Notes: generated from the sequence alone by a model not told the origin. Positions 25,180-34,870 are shown, counted from the stretch's first letter. The stretch is DNA of 64,000 bases from Brevibacterium sp. S111 (GCF_004745075.1 NZ_RHFH01000009.1:62001-126000), one strand, 5' to 3'. Numbers and translations are program-made.

Positions 25180-27438
25180 TCAGTGCTTGGGTTCCTCCAG
25201 CTCCTCGACATCGTTCGGCGAGACCGGGATCGCCGGGATCGAGTCCGTGATCGGCGGGTGCGGCGGCGTGACGACCGACTGGTAGGAGTGCTCGTGCGAA
25301 TAGGCGAGGAACGACAGGTGCGTCTCGTAGCGGTCGAGGACGTCGTCGATGATCTGCTGAGAGCTCAGCCCCATGAGGTCGTAGCCCTCGGAACCGGTCT
25401 GGGTGAAGACCTCGATGCGATAGTAGCGGTCGTCTCCGCGGGGTGCGTTGCGGGCACCGAACGAGGGCACATTCGCCTCGACGGCGGCCGCCTCGTAGCG
25501 GAAGTCGCGCTGTTCGCCCATATCGACGTTGAGCGTATTCGAGGTGATCGCCGTGTCTTCGTCCATGACCTGAAGGTGTTCGACGGAGTAGCCGAGTTCA
25601 CGGAATTCCGCGGACACGGCTTCCAGGCACGGTCCGACCACCTCGGCGGCGAAGCGCTCGACGGAGGCCTTCGACGGATAGGACCGCAGGGTCGCGAGAC
25701 GCTGGCGCCAGGTCTTCTCCGGGGCCCGACCGCCGTGAGCCGCAGTCGTGCGGCGCCGACGAGTCCGGCCCTCACGTTCGGCGCGCTCCATGCGCAGCAC
25801 CTTCGAGAAGGATGCCATGACGAGGTAGGCGATGACCGTGACCGGCAGAGCGAAGATCAGCGTCGCATACTCCATCGTGGTCACACCGCCGGCGACGAGC
25901 ATGGCGATGGTGAGCACCGCGGTGACGAGGGCCCAGAAGATGCGCAGCCATTTCTGGCCGTCCTCTTCCGGGTTGGGGATCGAGGAGGAGAAGTTCGACA
26001 TCACCATGGCACCGGAGTTCGCACTCGTGAGGTAGAAGAGCAGCCCCGAGAGTGTGGCCAGTCCGATGAGGAATGTCGCTCCCGGGAACATCTCGAGCAG
26101 GTCGTACCAGCCCTGTTCCGGTGAGGCGATGGCCGTCTTCGCGAACTCGCCGTTGCCGGAGAAGACCTCGGACAGGGCCGAGTTGCCGAAGATCGAGACG
26201 ATGATGAAATCGCAGAGGACCGGTGCGGTGATCGCGGCGATGACGAACTCACGCAGAGTGCGTCCGCGGGAGATGCGGGCGAGGAAGAGCCCGACGAAGG
26301 GGCCCCAGGCCAGCCAGAACGCCCAGAAGAACAGGGTCCATCCGCCCATCCATTCGGAGCCGCCGTCGACATAGGCGAACGTCGACAGTGTGCGTTCGGG
26401 CAGGGTGAAGATGAACCGGCCGACATTCTCGACCATGGCGTTGAGGAGGAACGCGGTCTTTCCCGTGACGAGGATGTAGAGCATCATCGCCGCGCACGAC
26501 CAGAGGTTGAGTTCGGAGACCAGGCGGATGCCCTTGTCCACGCCCGAAGTGCAGGCGGCGACGGTCATGACCACGGCCACGATGACCAATGCGATCTGCA
26601 GTGCGAGTCCCTGCTCGAAGCCGAAGAGAGTGGCGAAGCCGACGTTGAGCAGGACGACGCCGATGCCCATCGAGGTGGCCACACCGAAGACGGTGCCGAC
26701 GAGGGCGAAGATGTCGATGACGTCACCGGTGGTTCCGCGCACGCGCTTGCCCAGCAGGGGGTAGAGGACGGCGCGGATCGACAGCGGCATTCCCCAGCGG
26801 TAGGCGAAGTAGCCCATGGCCATGCCGAGCAGCGAGTACATCGACCAGCCGGCGATGCCGTAGTGGAACATCGTCCACACCACGGCGTCCTGGGCGGCCG
26901 CGGCCGACTCCGGGCTCGCATTGACGGGTTCGAGGTATTGGGTGATCGGCCCGGTCACCGAGTAGAAGAGCATATCGATGCCCACACCGGCGGCGAAGAG
27001 CATGGCGACCCAGGTGAAGAGGTTGTACTGGGGGCGGGAGTGGTCGGGCCCCAAACGGACCGAACCCTCCTTGGACAGAGCGACCCAGAGGACGAAGGCG
27101 ATGACGACGGTGACGGTGACGACGTAGAACCAGCCGAGGTTCTCGGCGATCCAGTCGACGGTGGTCTTCATCGTCGACTGGGCTGAGTCCGGCATCATCA
27201 TCGCCCACACGGAGAAGGCGAGGATGATGAGCGAGGCGACGATGAAGACTCGCCAGTTGACGCGGGAACCGCGTTCGTCGGAGAGCTCCTCGGGGCCCCT
27301 GCTCATCTCTGTGCTGTCGATCGGTGCACGCTTGGCCGGGTCGACGCCCCGGCCGGTTCGCGTCGTTCGATCGGTGCCGCCGAACCGTTCTCGTTCGACG
27401 ATCGGGCGCTTCAACTTCTCTTCGTTCGGATCGTGCAC
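25180..27438 (-). CDS. betT: BetT-like choline transporter (BCCT family, long form)
   Basis: A 752-residue BCCT transporter. A 70-residue hydrophilic N-terminus is followed by about twelve hydrophobic segments with family motifs GIDMLFYSVTGPITQYLEP, FHYGIAGWSMYSLLGMAMGYF and FWAFWLAWGPFVGLFLARISRGR. The last 200 residues are a soluble domain as in the long BetT choline carriers (VVGPCLEAVSAEFRELGYSV, YYRIEVFTQTGSEGYDLMGL), which senses osmotic conditions in known members. GTG 27438 is the start, with GGAGG 8 bases upstream. Choline is the likely substrate; choline oxidation genes are not in this window. Confidence 0.9.
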   Translation of the reverse strand: MHDPNEEKLKRPIVERERFGGTDRTTRTGRGVDPAKRAPIDSTEMSRGPEELSDERGSRVNWRVFIVASLIILAFSVWAMMMPDSAQSTMKTTVDWIAENLGWFYVVTVTVVIAFVLWVALSKEGSVRLGPDHSRPQYNLFTWVAMLFAAGVGIDMLFYSVTGPITQYLEPVNASPESAAAAQDAVVWTMFHYGIAGWSMYSLLGMAMGYFAYRWGMPLSIRAVLYPLLGKRVRGTTGDVIDIFALVGTVFGVATSMGIGVVLLNVGFATLFGFEQGLALQIALVIVAVVMTVAACTSGVDKGIRLVSELNLWSCAAMMLYILVTGKTAFLLNAMVENVGRFIFTLPERTLSTFAYVDGGSEWMGGWTLFFWAFWLAWGPFVGLFLARISRGRTLREFVIAAITAPVLCDFIIVSIFGNSALSEVFSGNGEFAKTAIASPEQGWYDLLEMFPGATFLIGLATLSGLLFYLTSANSGAMVMSNFSSSIPNPEEDGQKWLRIFWALVTAVLTIAMLVAGGVTTMEYATLIFALPVTVIAYLVMASFSKVLRMERAEREGRTRRRRTTAAHGGRAPEKTWRQRLATLRSYPSKASVERFAAEVVGPCLEAVSAEFRELGYSVEHLQVMDEDTAITSNTLNVDMGEQRDFRYEAAAVEANVPSFGARNAPRGDDRYYRIEVFTQTGSEGYDLMGLSSQQIIDDVLDRYETHLSFLAYSHEHSYQSVVTPPHPPITDSIPAIPVSPNDVEELEEPKH

Positions 27439-27582
27439 GCATCAGCCTCCGGTAGGAAACGTGGTCTGGCCCGAAAGCGAGCCTGCGCCAGTCTACTGAT
27501 GGAGGAATTTCTGCCGACCATCACACCCCGTCCGTTCAGGAAACAGGGCGAGTTGTCAGGGGGCCGCGGGGACGGTCGGGGA

Positions 27583-28143
27583 TCAGGCCCGGGATCGGGC
27601 AGCCGCCTCGGTGATGGTGTCGACGAATTCGTGCGCCTCGGCCGGGGCGGTCTCCTCGAGCCGCATCGACGATCCGACGTGCAGTTCCACGGTCACGGTC
27701 GCACGGTCGCGGAATTCCTCGGCGCGGGCGTGCCCGACCTGCCAGAGTGCAGTTTGGGAGAGCTGGGCGACGTGTCCGGCAGCATCGGTGCGCACCCGCA
27801 TCAGTCGCCGGTCGGTGAGGATGAGGACGTCAGTGTCGAAGGGCGGGAGGCTGTAGAGCCGCGCGAATTCGATCTCGCCGGGCCGGAACAGCCCGATCGG
27901 GACATCCGGTGCGAGGTTCGGCCGATCGGCGGGGCTGCGTCGTGGAGAGCGCGGTGCCGGTCGATCAGCAGCAGAGCGGTGTGCACTCGAGGTTCGGCGG
28001 GCTTCTGCCCGCTTGCTGAGCGCGAGGAACGGGGCGCGGATGAATGCGAGAAATCGGACGCCGGCGGGTGCGGCGGCGGGTGGGCCGGATCGGGTGGGGA
28101 CGGCGTCGTCGGTCGGGGGCACCGGATCGGAAGGGGAGGTCAT
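27583..28143 (-). CDS. PH-like domain protein of unknown function
   Basis: A 186-residue soluble protein. Residues 1-75 are Pro/Ala/Arg-rich and probably disordered apart from a short hydrophobic stretch (VRFLAFIRAPFLAL). Residues 80-186 form a compact domain (FRPGEIEFARL ... VLILTDRRLMRVRTD ... FVDTITEAAA) that matches the C-terminal domain of the membrane protein at 23843-25027. The fold is likely a bacterial PH domain. It is transcribed in the same direction as betT and lies upstream of it. No ribosome binding site was seen. Function unknown. Confidence 0.7.
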   Translation of the reverse strand: MTSPSDPVPPTDDAVPTRSGPPAAAPAGVRFLAFIRAPFLALSKRAEARRTSSAHRSAADRPAPRSPRRSPADRPNLAPDVPIGLFRPGEIEFARLYSLPPFDTDVLILTDRRLMRVRTDAAGHVAQLSQTALWQVGHARAEEFRDRATVTVELHVGSSMRLEETAPAEAHEFVDTITEAAARSRA

Positions 28144-28239
28144 GTCTGTGATTCTGGCAGGGCCGCCTCGGCGAAGGAGCGGTCAGCAGGTAATTGTTTC
28201 GCAACATCCGTGTCGGTTTGTCCATGGGATACTGGACGT

Positions 28240-28902
28240 ATGCGTGCAGGTGAAGTCTCCGAGGTCAGTCAGGACTACCTCAAGGCCATCTGGTCGGCCC
28301 AGGAATGGGGCGGGGACCCGATGACGGCCACGGAGCTTGCGAACCGTTTCGGAACGACGAAGGCCAATGTCACCGAGGTGCTCAAACGCCTCGACGAACT
28401 CGACCTCATCACCCGAGTGCCCTACCGTCCGCCGGTGCTCACCGAACGGGGCAGAACGATCGCCCTGTCGATGGTGCGCCGGCACCGGCTCATCGAGACG
28501 TTCCTCGTCGAGTCGCTCGGCTACGGCTGGGACGAAGTCCACGACGAAGCCGAGATCCTCGAACATGCCGCCTCCGACCGGCTCATCGACCGCATCGACG
28601 CGTTCCTCGGCCACCCGACATCCGATCCGCACGGCGATCCCATCCCGGGCGCCGATGGCGCCGTCGATTCCCATACTCCGACCCTCCTCGCCGAGGCGGC
28701 CGCCGGGTCCTATGCGGTGCTGAGAGTCTCCGACGCCGATCCGCAGATCCTGGGCAAGCTCGCCGAGGCGGGAGTGCTTCCCGACGTCGCACTCGACGTC
28801 GTCGACCCCACCGATGATGAGGTGACCGTGGATATCGGAGGGAAGCGGGTGGCGATCGCTTCCGCGCTTGCCGTGGCCGTGTATCTGCGCACGACTGGTT
28901 GA
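28240..28902 (+). CDS. mntR: DtxR-family metal-dependent regulator, MntR type
   Basis: A 220-residue DtxR/MntR-family repressor. The N-terminal wHTH is YLKAIWSAQEW ... TATELANRFGTTKANVTEVLKRL, followed by the metal-binding dimerisation domain (HRLIETFLVESLG, DEVHDEAEILEH) and a C-terminal SH3/FeoA-like domain (about 150-220). The cysteine that iron-sensing IdeR/DtxR proteins use as a ligand is replaced by Glu105 in HDEAEILEH. Glutamate there is typical of manganese-sensing MntR. Two MntR-like boxes occur at mntH and the metal ABC operon 6-10 kb away, so these are likely targets. ATG 28240 has no Shine-Dalgarno and is probably leaderless. The name is inferred. Confidence 0.85.
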   Translation: MRAGEVSEVSQDYLKAIWSAQEWGGDPMTATELANRFGTTKANVTEVLKRLDELDLITRVPYRPPVLTERGRTIALSMVRRHRLIETFLVESLGYGWDEVHDEAEILEHAASDRLIDRIDAFLGHPTSDPHGDPIPGADGAVDSHTPTLLAEAAAGSYAVLRVSDADPQILGKLAEAGVLPDVALDVVDPTDDEVTVDIGGKRVAIASALAVAVYLRTTG

Positions 28903-28948
28903 GTCGAAGCCGGATTTCCCGACTGATTCCGTTGATAACATCTGTTGT

Positions 28949-31351
28949 ATGGGAAAGAGTTTCGGTCACGGGAATGACCCCGACCTCGACATCGTTCGCT
29001 CGGCTGATGCCTCCGGCTCTGATCTGCAGAGGATAGCGGCGACCCGGCCGGACCTGCTCGCTGACATCGCTGCCCATCCGAATGCCTATCCGGATCTGCT
29101 CGACTGGCTTGCGACTCATCAGGATCCGGCCGTCCAGGAAGCGCTCACGCGACGAGGCTGGACCTCGGGCCGGCAGCAGGACCCGGCACCTCACCCCACC
29201 TACCACCAGGGATCTGCTGCACCGGTGGGGAACTCACCTTCGCCGCAGCCGGGGAGTCGCAGCAAACGGAAATGGATGCTGGGAATCGGCGCGGGGCTTG
29301 TCCTCGTCCTCGCTGTGACGGGCGGATTCTTCGGCGCGCGATTCTTTGCTGGCTCCGACTTCGACAAAGCGCCCAATCAGAAGGCGGCCGTCGACCTCGC
29401 CGATGTCGGACGCAATGCGCAGCTGACTCGGCTGCAAGCAGACGATGACGCAGATGCTGACCAGCAGCTCGTCAACGTCGTCGGCCCTCGACAGTCAGTG
29501 ATCATGGCTCTCCACGAAGAGACTCTGCAGCCGACGTGGATGGCGCCGGTTCCGCACACCGATGTGAAGGAGCCAGAAGTCGAGGACGTCATCGAAGACG
29601 GTGAGGCGGCCGAGGGCGATTCTGCCGATGACGAATCGAGGAGTTCCGGTCCGAAGCTTGAGGGCACTCCAGTGGACTGCCAGTGGTCGGCAGACTCCCT
29701 GACCTGCGGGGACCGCACAATTCGGCTGAAAGACGGAGAAGTCACCCTCACCCCAGGTGACGACGCGAAGGACTCGAAGTCAGACGGATCGACAGGCGGA
29801 TCGTCAGGAGGCACGGAGGACGGCGGCACAGACCCCGCCGAGGTGGAAGACCCGGCTTCGGAGGCCGTGCCGATCACCGTCAATGACGACGGAAGCCTCA
29901 GCTCACCGTCTGGCGGCAAGTATTCCGACGTCAGCGTCGATACCGAGGCGACAGTGCGGAAGGTCGGCGCCGGCGAAGACGGACCGTGGGTGGTCTCGGA
30001 CGGTCAGGTGGTCGTCGCAGTCGATGCCGACTCGGTGCTGTGGAAATCCGAACTGGGCGAGGAGGCGGCGACGGCATCTGGCCTCGGCGAGCCTCGCCTG
30101 CGACCTAACTGGACGATTGAGGACGAAGTGCTCGTCATCGCCGACGACGCCGGTGTGCACGGTCTCGCCGTTGACTCGGGTCAGGAACTGTGGCGCGTCG
30201 ACGTCGAACTCGACAGCTTCACTGTCTCCGGTGACCGTCTGATGGTCATGTCCGAGGGTGTTCTCGAGGTCTTCGACTTCACCGATTCGAGCGACGTCGA
30301 CACCGTCAAGGCCGACCCGGGTTTTGACGGCGGCTCCGATGGCGGCGCGATTGCGAAGTTCCCCGGCCGAGACGCATTCCTGAACCGGAAGCTGTCGGCG
30401 CCGCCGGCCTGCGCGGAATTCGGTCTCGCCTATGACGACTATTATCTTGGCGACGGCCCACTGGATCCGAAGCCCGAGCACGAGGTGGAATTCACTGACG
30501 GTGAGGCCAGCGGCGACGACGGCCGCTATTCCGGTATCTCCATGGAGAAGTTCACGACGTCTCGCATGGGTGACAAGGCCGTGACCGCCGTCGAATTCAG
30601 CTGCAACGGCGGCGGCTCCTATATCTACCCGTCGATCGGGATCTACGATCAGGATCTCAATCTGCTCGACTCCATCGAGCTCTGGGACGACGTCGACGAT
30701 CGCGGCAACTCGGCCGATATCTCCGGATATATGCCCAAGCCGTACTTCAATGCGGTCAGCCCGCTGGGGCAGTATCTGGGGATCAGCGTCGGCGGCATCG
30801 GCGTCTACGGTGACGATGGATGCACCGCATGCCAGAAGTCCGCGAACGCCGATGTCCTCTACCGCTGGGACGGGAAGTCCTTCGCCCATCAGGACACCGT
30901 CTACCACGTGCCTTCCGGTGACATTCGTACGCCGGCTGTGGAACAGGTGCAGAAGTTCGCCGAGGCGGTCGCCGCCGGAGACGACGCAGAAGCGAAACGT
31001 TCGGCGACCCCCGAAATGATGTCATCACTCGATGACATCCTCGGTGATGGTCAGACGTCGAACCCGCCGACCGTCCGATCCGAGCATTTCCCCAAAGGTG
31101 TGAAGGTCGACCATTGCGAGCTCATCCAGCCGTATGAAGAGGGTGAATTCAGTGGTGGCGAGTACTTTTTCACCAACGGCAAGTCGATGTCGTATCTGTC
31201 GGCTCGGGATGAGATCCGGCCAGGTGACACAGTCTGCGGCGTGACAACGCCGGGGACGGGAAGCGACGATCAGTATTACTTCTACCTGCTCCTAAGAGGG
31301 ACCCCGGATGGCAGCGTCACCGTCTACGAGGCGGGCCGGCAGTTCGGCTGA
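28949..31351 (+). CDS. Large single-pass membrane protein with N-terminal variant leucine-rich repeat
   Basis: An 800-residue protein. Residues 10-70 form a short variant leucine-rich repeat (LQRIAATRPDLLADIAAHPN, AYPDLLDWLATHQDPAVQEAL). One membrane segment follows (about 112-132), and the remaining 660 residues are acidic and extracellular. The central part resembles a beta-propeller of PQQ type (DSGQELWRVDVELDSFTVSGDRLMV). The C-terminal part is a folded domain with several cysteines. An Asp/Glu/Gly/Ser-rich stretch (about 260-300) is probably a linker. ATG 28949 may be leaderless (TAACAT 7 bases upstream). Such proteins are widespread in actinobacteria; function unknown. Confidence 0.75.
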   Translation: MGKSFGHGNDPDLDIVRSADASGSDLQRIAATRPDLLADIAAHPNAYPDLLDWLATHQDPAVQEALTRRGWTSGRQQDPAPHPTYHQGSAAPVGNSPSPQPGSRSKRKWMLGIGAGLVLVLAVTGGFFGARFFAGSDFDKAPNQKAAVDLADVGRNAQLTRLQADDDADADQQLVNVVGPRQSVIMALHEETLQPTWMAPVPHTDVKEPEVEDVIEDGEAAEGDSADDESRSSGPKLEGTPVDCQWSADSLTCGDRTIRLKDGEVTLTPGDDAKDSKSDGSTGGSSGGTEDGGTDPAEVEDPASEAVPITVNDDGSLSSPSGGKYSDVSVDTEATVRKVGAGEDGPWVVSDGQVVVAVDADSVLWKSELGEEAATASGLGEPRLRPNWTIEDEVLVIADDAGVHGLAVDSGQELWRVDVELDSFTVSGDRLMVMSEGVLEVFDFTDSSDVDTVKADPGFDGGSDGGAIAKFPGRDAFLNRKLSAPPACAEFGLAYDDYYLGDGPLDPKPEHEVEFTDGEASGDDGRYSGISMEKFTTSRMGDKAVTAVEFSCNGGGSYIYPSIGIYDQDLNLLDSIELWDDVDDRGNSADISGYMPKPYFNAVSPLGQYLGISVGGIGVYGDDGCTACQKSANADVLYRWDGKSFAHQDTVYHVPSGDIRTPAVEQVQKFAEAVAAGDDAEAKRSATPEMMSSLDDILGDGQTSNPPTVRSEHFPKGVKVDHCELIQPYEEGEFSGGEYFFTNGKSMSYLSARDEIRPGDTVCGVTTPGTGSDDQYYFYLLLRGTPDGSVTVYEAGRQFG

Positions 31352-31399
31352 GCCGACAGGCCGTGCCGGTTGGGTTGGGCGAGGTCGGGAGATTTCGCC

Positions 31400-31873
31400 T
31401 CAGTCGCTGGTACGTGGGCGCGGAAACTTCGGTTCGGCGCGCAGCAGAGTCAGGGCCGTGGCCGTTCGGGCATCGAACCCGTCGGTGAGGAAGAGCTTCG
31501 GCCAGTCGCACCACAGCTCGGATTCATACGGGGTGCCGGGCACGTAGGTCTTGAACGTCGCCTGGCGGTGTCCCGGATGGGATCGGAATGACGCTTTCGG
31601 GATGGTGCGCAGGCTTTCGTGGAGTGCTTGATAGAGCACCGGGTTGAAGCCGTCGGCGCGAGCGGAGTCAGCGGTGCGCACCCAACCGGGCCCGGCGACC
31701 GGGATTCCGCGATCGATCGCTGAGTTCATCTGAGCCTTGATGCCGGCGCGCTGCGGGTCGGGGGAGTGGCGGAGGAGGACCTTCGACCAATGCAGTGCCT
31801 CGGCGGGGTCGAAGCCCGGCCACTGTTCGGCGGCCCTGCGGCGTTTGTCGGAGTCGTTGAAGTCTGCGGACAT
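31400..31873 (-). CDS. Hypothetical protein, 157 residues
   Basis: A soluble protein I do not recognise. ATG 31873 (MSADFNDSDKRRR) was chosen because AAGGA lies about 10 bases upstream; the longer reading frame to 32050 has a Pro/Arg-rich start without support. Visible features are WPGFDPAEALHWSKVLLRHS near the N-terminus and a C-terminal region with several aromatic residues (YESELWCDWPKLFLTDGF). It converges on the large membrane protein gene with a 48-bp gap. Confidence 0.6.
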   Translation of the reverse strand: MSADFNDSDKRRRAAEQWPGFDPAEALHWSKVLLRHSPDPQRAGIKAQMNSAIDRGIPVAGPGWVRTADSARADGFNPVLYQALHESLRTIPKASFRSHPGHRQATFKTYVPGTPYESELWCDWPKLFLTDGFDARTATALTLLRAEPKFPRPRTSD

Positions 31874-32102
31874 GGCGAACCGTCCTTCTCGGGCGTATGG
31901 GCCCGGATCGAAGCTTGCCCGAGCGGTCGGCGCGGGCCCGTTCTTCCCCTGGGGCACCCGGTCGATGACGGGTTGCCGTGTGGCCGGCCAGGTACCGAAG
32001 GCCACAACTCGCGAACGTGATTTCAGTGTAGTCGGAGGGCGGGGTGACACAGGTCAGCGGAGGCTGAGCCCGATCTGCGGCTGTGCAGGGTCTCCTCCGC
32101 TC

Positions 32103-33062
32103 TTACTGGCCGAAGAGCCACCGAGAGAGCTCGCCGTTGGACGATATCGTCACCAGCCAGGGAAATCCGATGATGATTGCGACGAAGAGCACGGTCGACC
32201 CGATCGACGACCAGGCGGAGCGGGCATTGAGCGCTTCGAACTTCGACGCCCGAACGATGACTCTGTGTTTTGTCGTCGCTCCGTGCTGAAAACCGAGATA
32301 CGAGCTCCACGCGAAAGCCGTCGATACTGCTGACCATGCCCAAATCAGCGCGAAGATCATGGCAACGAGTGCAAAGACGCCGACCAGCGCCAACTGTGCG
32401 TCTGAGAAGAACATCTTGAAGGCAGGGACAACCGTCCTCGAACCGACCCAAGGTGCGGCGCCCTCGCTGAGTGCTGCCGGTTCCGTCAGGGATTCCAACT
32501 GAGTTCTCACATCGGCCATAGAGTATCCGCCCCATGTTCTGCCCACCGTCAACCACGATGCTGTAAGCAGAAGCACGATGGCACTGAGGATCCGTATGCA
32601 TGCAGCCAGCGACTGGACCGCGAACAGCTCGGCTTTGTACGTACGGAAGATGAGGGCGATGAGAATCACTGTCAAGGCGATACTGACTCCAACAGCGAAT
32701 CCGACGGCCACTTCGTACCCACGGCTGTAGACCGCTATGAGAGTGATCATGACGAGACCGATCAGCACGGCCCGCACACGTTCGTCTGGAGCGGACTGTG
32801 TCGTACCGGTCGACTTCGCCGATGACTCGATGTTCTGATGAATCGTCTGGTGGGTCGTCATGACTACATTGTTCTGAGTCGGGTTGATCGGGCCAGTGCT
32901 GTTGGGGGCGTAGACCTGCTGACCATTTTTGTTCTGCACCGACGTGCGGCTGCCTCCCGTCCATAGCGAAGGGCGGGTCCCGATCGGGATGGCCGCGACG
33001 ATGAGGGCGCCGAGAACTGCTGAAATGGTGCTGATGGCGATGTCCGACAATGCGGTGAGCAT
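32103..33062 (-). CDS. Multi-pass membrane protein of unknown function
   Basis: A protein of about 319 residues with five or six hydrophobic segments: one at the N-terminus, two near residues 105-150, and others near 165, 225 and 285. Between the first two is an Asn/Gln/Thr-rich polar loop (about 40-95). No family recognised. ATG 33062 (MLTALSD) is preferred because AAAGGGA precedes it by 5 bases. It follows the TM2-domain gene in the same direction by 63 bp and may be co-transcribed. The DNA is lower in GC than the surrounding operons. Confidence 0.65.
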   Translation of the reverse strand: MLTALSDIAISTISAVLGALIVAAIPIGTRPSLWTGGSRTSVQNKNGQQVYAPNSTGPINPTQNNVVMTTHQTIHQNIESSAKSTGTTQSAPDERVRAVLIGLVMITLIAVYSRGYEVAVGFAVGVSIALTVILIALIFRTYKAELFAVQSLAACIRILSAIVLLLTASWLTVGRTWGGYSMADVRTQLESLTEPAALSEGAAPWVGSRTVVPAFKMFFSDAQLALVGVFALVAMIFALIWAWSAVSTAFAWSSYLGFQHGATTKHRVIVRASKFEALNARSAWSSIGSTVLFVAIIIGFPWLVTISSNGELSRWLFGQ

Positions 33063-33125
33063 ATCGATCCCTTTCTTGTGCATGGCCGGCGACCTCGGCC
33101 GGCGGCCATTTTGATTAGTCAGTGA

Positions 33126-34184
33126 TCAGTCGGTCGTCAGACTCCACTTGCCATCGGCATTGACGGTGAGGAGCGATGGACCTGCCGACAGGGGGACAGT
33201 GCCTTCGTACGCGCCGATCTCGTTGATGAGCAGCCCCATGGAGAATTCGTCGGTGTCTTCATAGACGACGAAGTTCGAGTCGCCGTTATAGGTGGCTGTC
33301 AGCTGAGTCGGCGGCCCGGTGTAGAGGAATGCGGCGTCTCCTGTGCCGGTCGGTTCGAGTTCGGGCGCTGCGGAGATCGGTTCGATCGTGATGTTCCAAT
33401 TGCCGTCGGAAGTGACCTTGAGAGAGGAGGCCTCTCCGAAGGAGTTGATTCCATAGGCCGTTGCGCCTTCGTAGGTACCGATTTCATTGACCAGGAGGTC
33501 TCCGGTCGACTGATTCGAGTCGTCGAGGACATCGATGACGAAGTTGCCGCTGCCCGTATTGTTCGCAGTGACGAGCCCCGCGGTCGCGCCGGAAGGAAGC
33601 GTGATGATCGAGTCGCCAGTTCCGTCTTCGCTGACGGTGCTGAATGCTCCGTACTTCTCGTCTGCCCATGAGGCGTCGACCTCGTCTGCCGTGGGGTCCT
33701 CGACCGCCGGCTCTGCGGTTTCAGGCGCCTCTTGCGCAAGTGCCTCCTGCGCCGGCGTGTCCTTATCGGGCGACGTCTCCTCGGACTGCTGGTCTTCCGC
33801 GACGGCCGGTCCGGAGACGTCTTCGGTGCCGCTGGTGCCGGCAATGCTGCTCCCGATGATGCCGACTGCAACGAAGCCGGCAGTGACCGCGAACGCCACA
33901 GTGCGATGCTGCCGGTATCCCGACAGTGGTCTCTTGGACTTGTCAGTCGCCTTGCCGGCGAGGACGACGATGACGTCGACCAGCCACCAGATGCCGAATC
34001 CGGCGAGCGTCATCAGTTTGAGAATGCCGGTGCCGACCTTGCCGAGGTAGAAGCGGTCGACTCCGAAGAAGCCGAGGAACCACGCAAAGAGCCAGGTCAG
34101 GACGAAGCTTTTGTCTGATTCCGGCGGCAGGTTGTTGTACGAAGTGGCGAATCGGGTGGTCTGTTCGTGCGGGTTGTGGGACAT
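33126..34184 (-). CDS. TM2-domain protein with duplicated C-terminal extracellular domain
   Basis: A protein of about 352 residues. Residues 25-85 form a TM2 domain with its GVDRFYLG motif between two membrane segments ([33 protein letters not shown]-like). A third hydrophobic segment (about 95-118) is followed by an acidic Glu/Ala/Pro linker and two related domains of 80-90 residues. Each repeat has the pattern GDx[12 protein letters not shown] ... LLxNEIGxYEG ... LKVTSDGNW or [15 protein letters not shown] precedes ATG 34184. The repeats suggest a surface-exposed binding role; function unknown. Confidence 0.75.
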   Translation of the reverse strand: MSHNPHEQTTRFATSYNNLPPESDKSFVLTWLFAWFLGFFGVDRFYLGKVGTGILKLMTLAGFGIWWLVDVIVVLAGKATDKSKRPLSGYRQHRTVAFAVTAGFVAVGIIGSSIAGTSGTEDVSGPAVAEDQQSEETSPDKDTPAQEALAQEAPETAEPAVEDPTADEVDASWADEKYGAFSTVSEDGTGDSIITLPSGATAGLVTANNTGSGNFVIDVLDDSNQSTGDLLVNEIGTYEGATAYGINSFGEASSLKVTSDGNWNITIEPISAAPELEPTGTGDAAFLYTGPPTQLTATYNGDSNFVVYEDTDEFSMGLLINEIGAYEGTVPLSAGPSLLTVNADGKWSLTTD

Positions 34185-34342
34185 GATTCTCCTTGGGTGT
34201 GTATAGCGGTGTGATGTGAATGGCGGTGATGGGCGGTTGGGGCGCCTCGGCTGGCTGTGCGCGATGCGCCGATCGGTGAGCGGCGTGCAGGCCACCGACC
34301 GGCGGCGGGCAGCGAGCAGTCAGGTGGACTGTTCGCGAAGGG

Positions 34343-34870
34343 TCACGAATCCGGGACGTACTCGAAGATCGCACCGAGTCCGTCATCGGGGTGGTAGTTC
34401 CACGACAGGGAGAACGAGTCCCATTCCGCGGTCTGTGTTCCGTCGAGCGCCCGTGTCTGCCCCATCCGGGAGCTCACTGAGTCTGGCATGCCCAGTGCGT
34501 CGCCGAGGCAGTACACGTCGGCGAGATCCGGGCCGAAGTACATCCCGGCACCGTCGAAGTCGACGCTCAGCCTGTCTGCGCTGAGTGTCGCTCCGTCAAC
34601 CGAGTCGAGCGAGCATGTCTCGTAGCCGTCGGCCATGAGCTCTGCCTGAGCTGCCTGCGCGTCGGCCTCGGCAAGCGAACTGATCCCGACGATTCCCCCG
34701 ACCGTTCCGACTCCGAGGAGCAGCCCGATCACCAGACCGCCGAGCCCGAACCAGATGTGCTTGGTGGACCGCTGCGGTGTCAGGGGCACCGGGGAGGATG
34801 GGGCGCTGTAGGGCTGTTGGTGTTGATGTCCGCCGTCATGGTGCGGAGGCGGATGTGGGAACGAGTTCAT
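34343..34870 (-). CDS. Small membrane-anchored extracellular protein
   Basis: A 175-residue protein with a His/Pro/Ser-rich cytoplasmic start (1-38), one membrane segment (about 40-65, IWFGLGGLVIGLLLGVGTVG) and an extracellular domain of about 105 residues with two cysteines (YETCSLDSVDG, DVYCLGDALG) that could form a disulfide. No family recognised. It lies upstream of the TM2 gene on the same strand with a 158-bp gap. ATG 34870 lacks a clear ribosome binding site. Confidence 0.62.
   Translation of the reverse strand: MNSFPHPPPHHDGGHQHQQPYSAPSSPVPLTPQRSTKHIWFGLGGLVIGLLLGVGTVGGIVGISSLAEADAQAAQAELMADGYETCSLDSVDGATLSADRLSVDFDGAGMYFGPDLADVYCLGDALGMPDSVSSRMGQTRALDGTQTAEWDSFSLSWNYHPDDGLGAIFEYVPDS

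Noticed and set aside
28868-28948. 27-codon upstream extension of the large LRV-type protein
   Set aside because: It overlaps the end of the mntR gene and has no ribosome binding site; ATG 28949 fits the domain start and a leaderless promoter.
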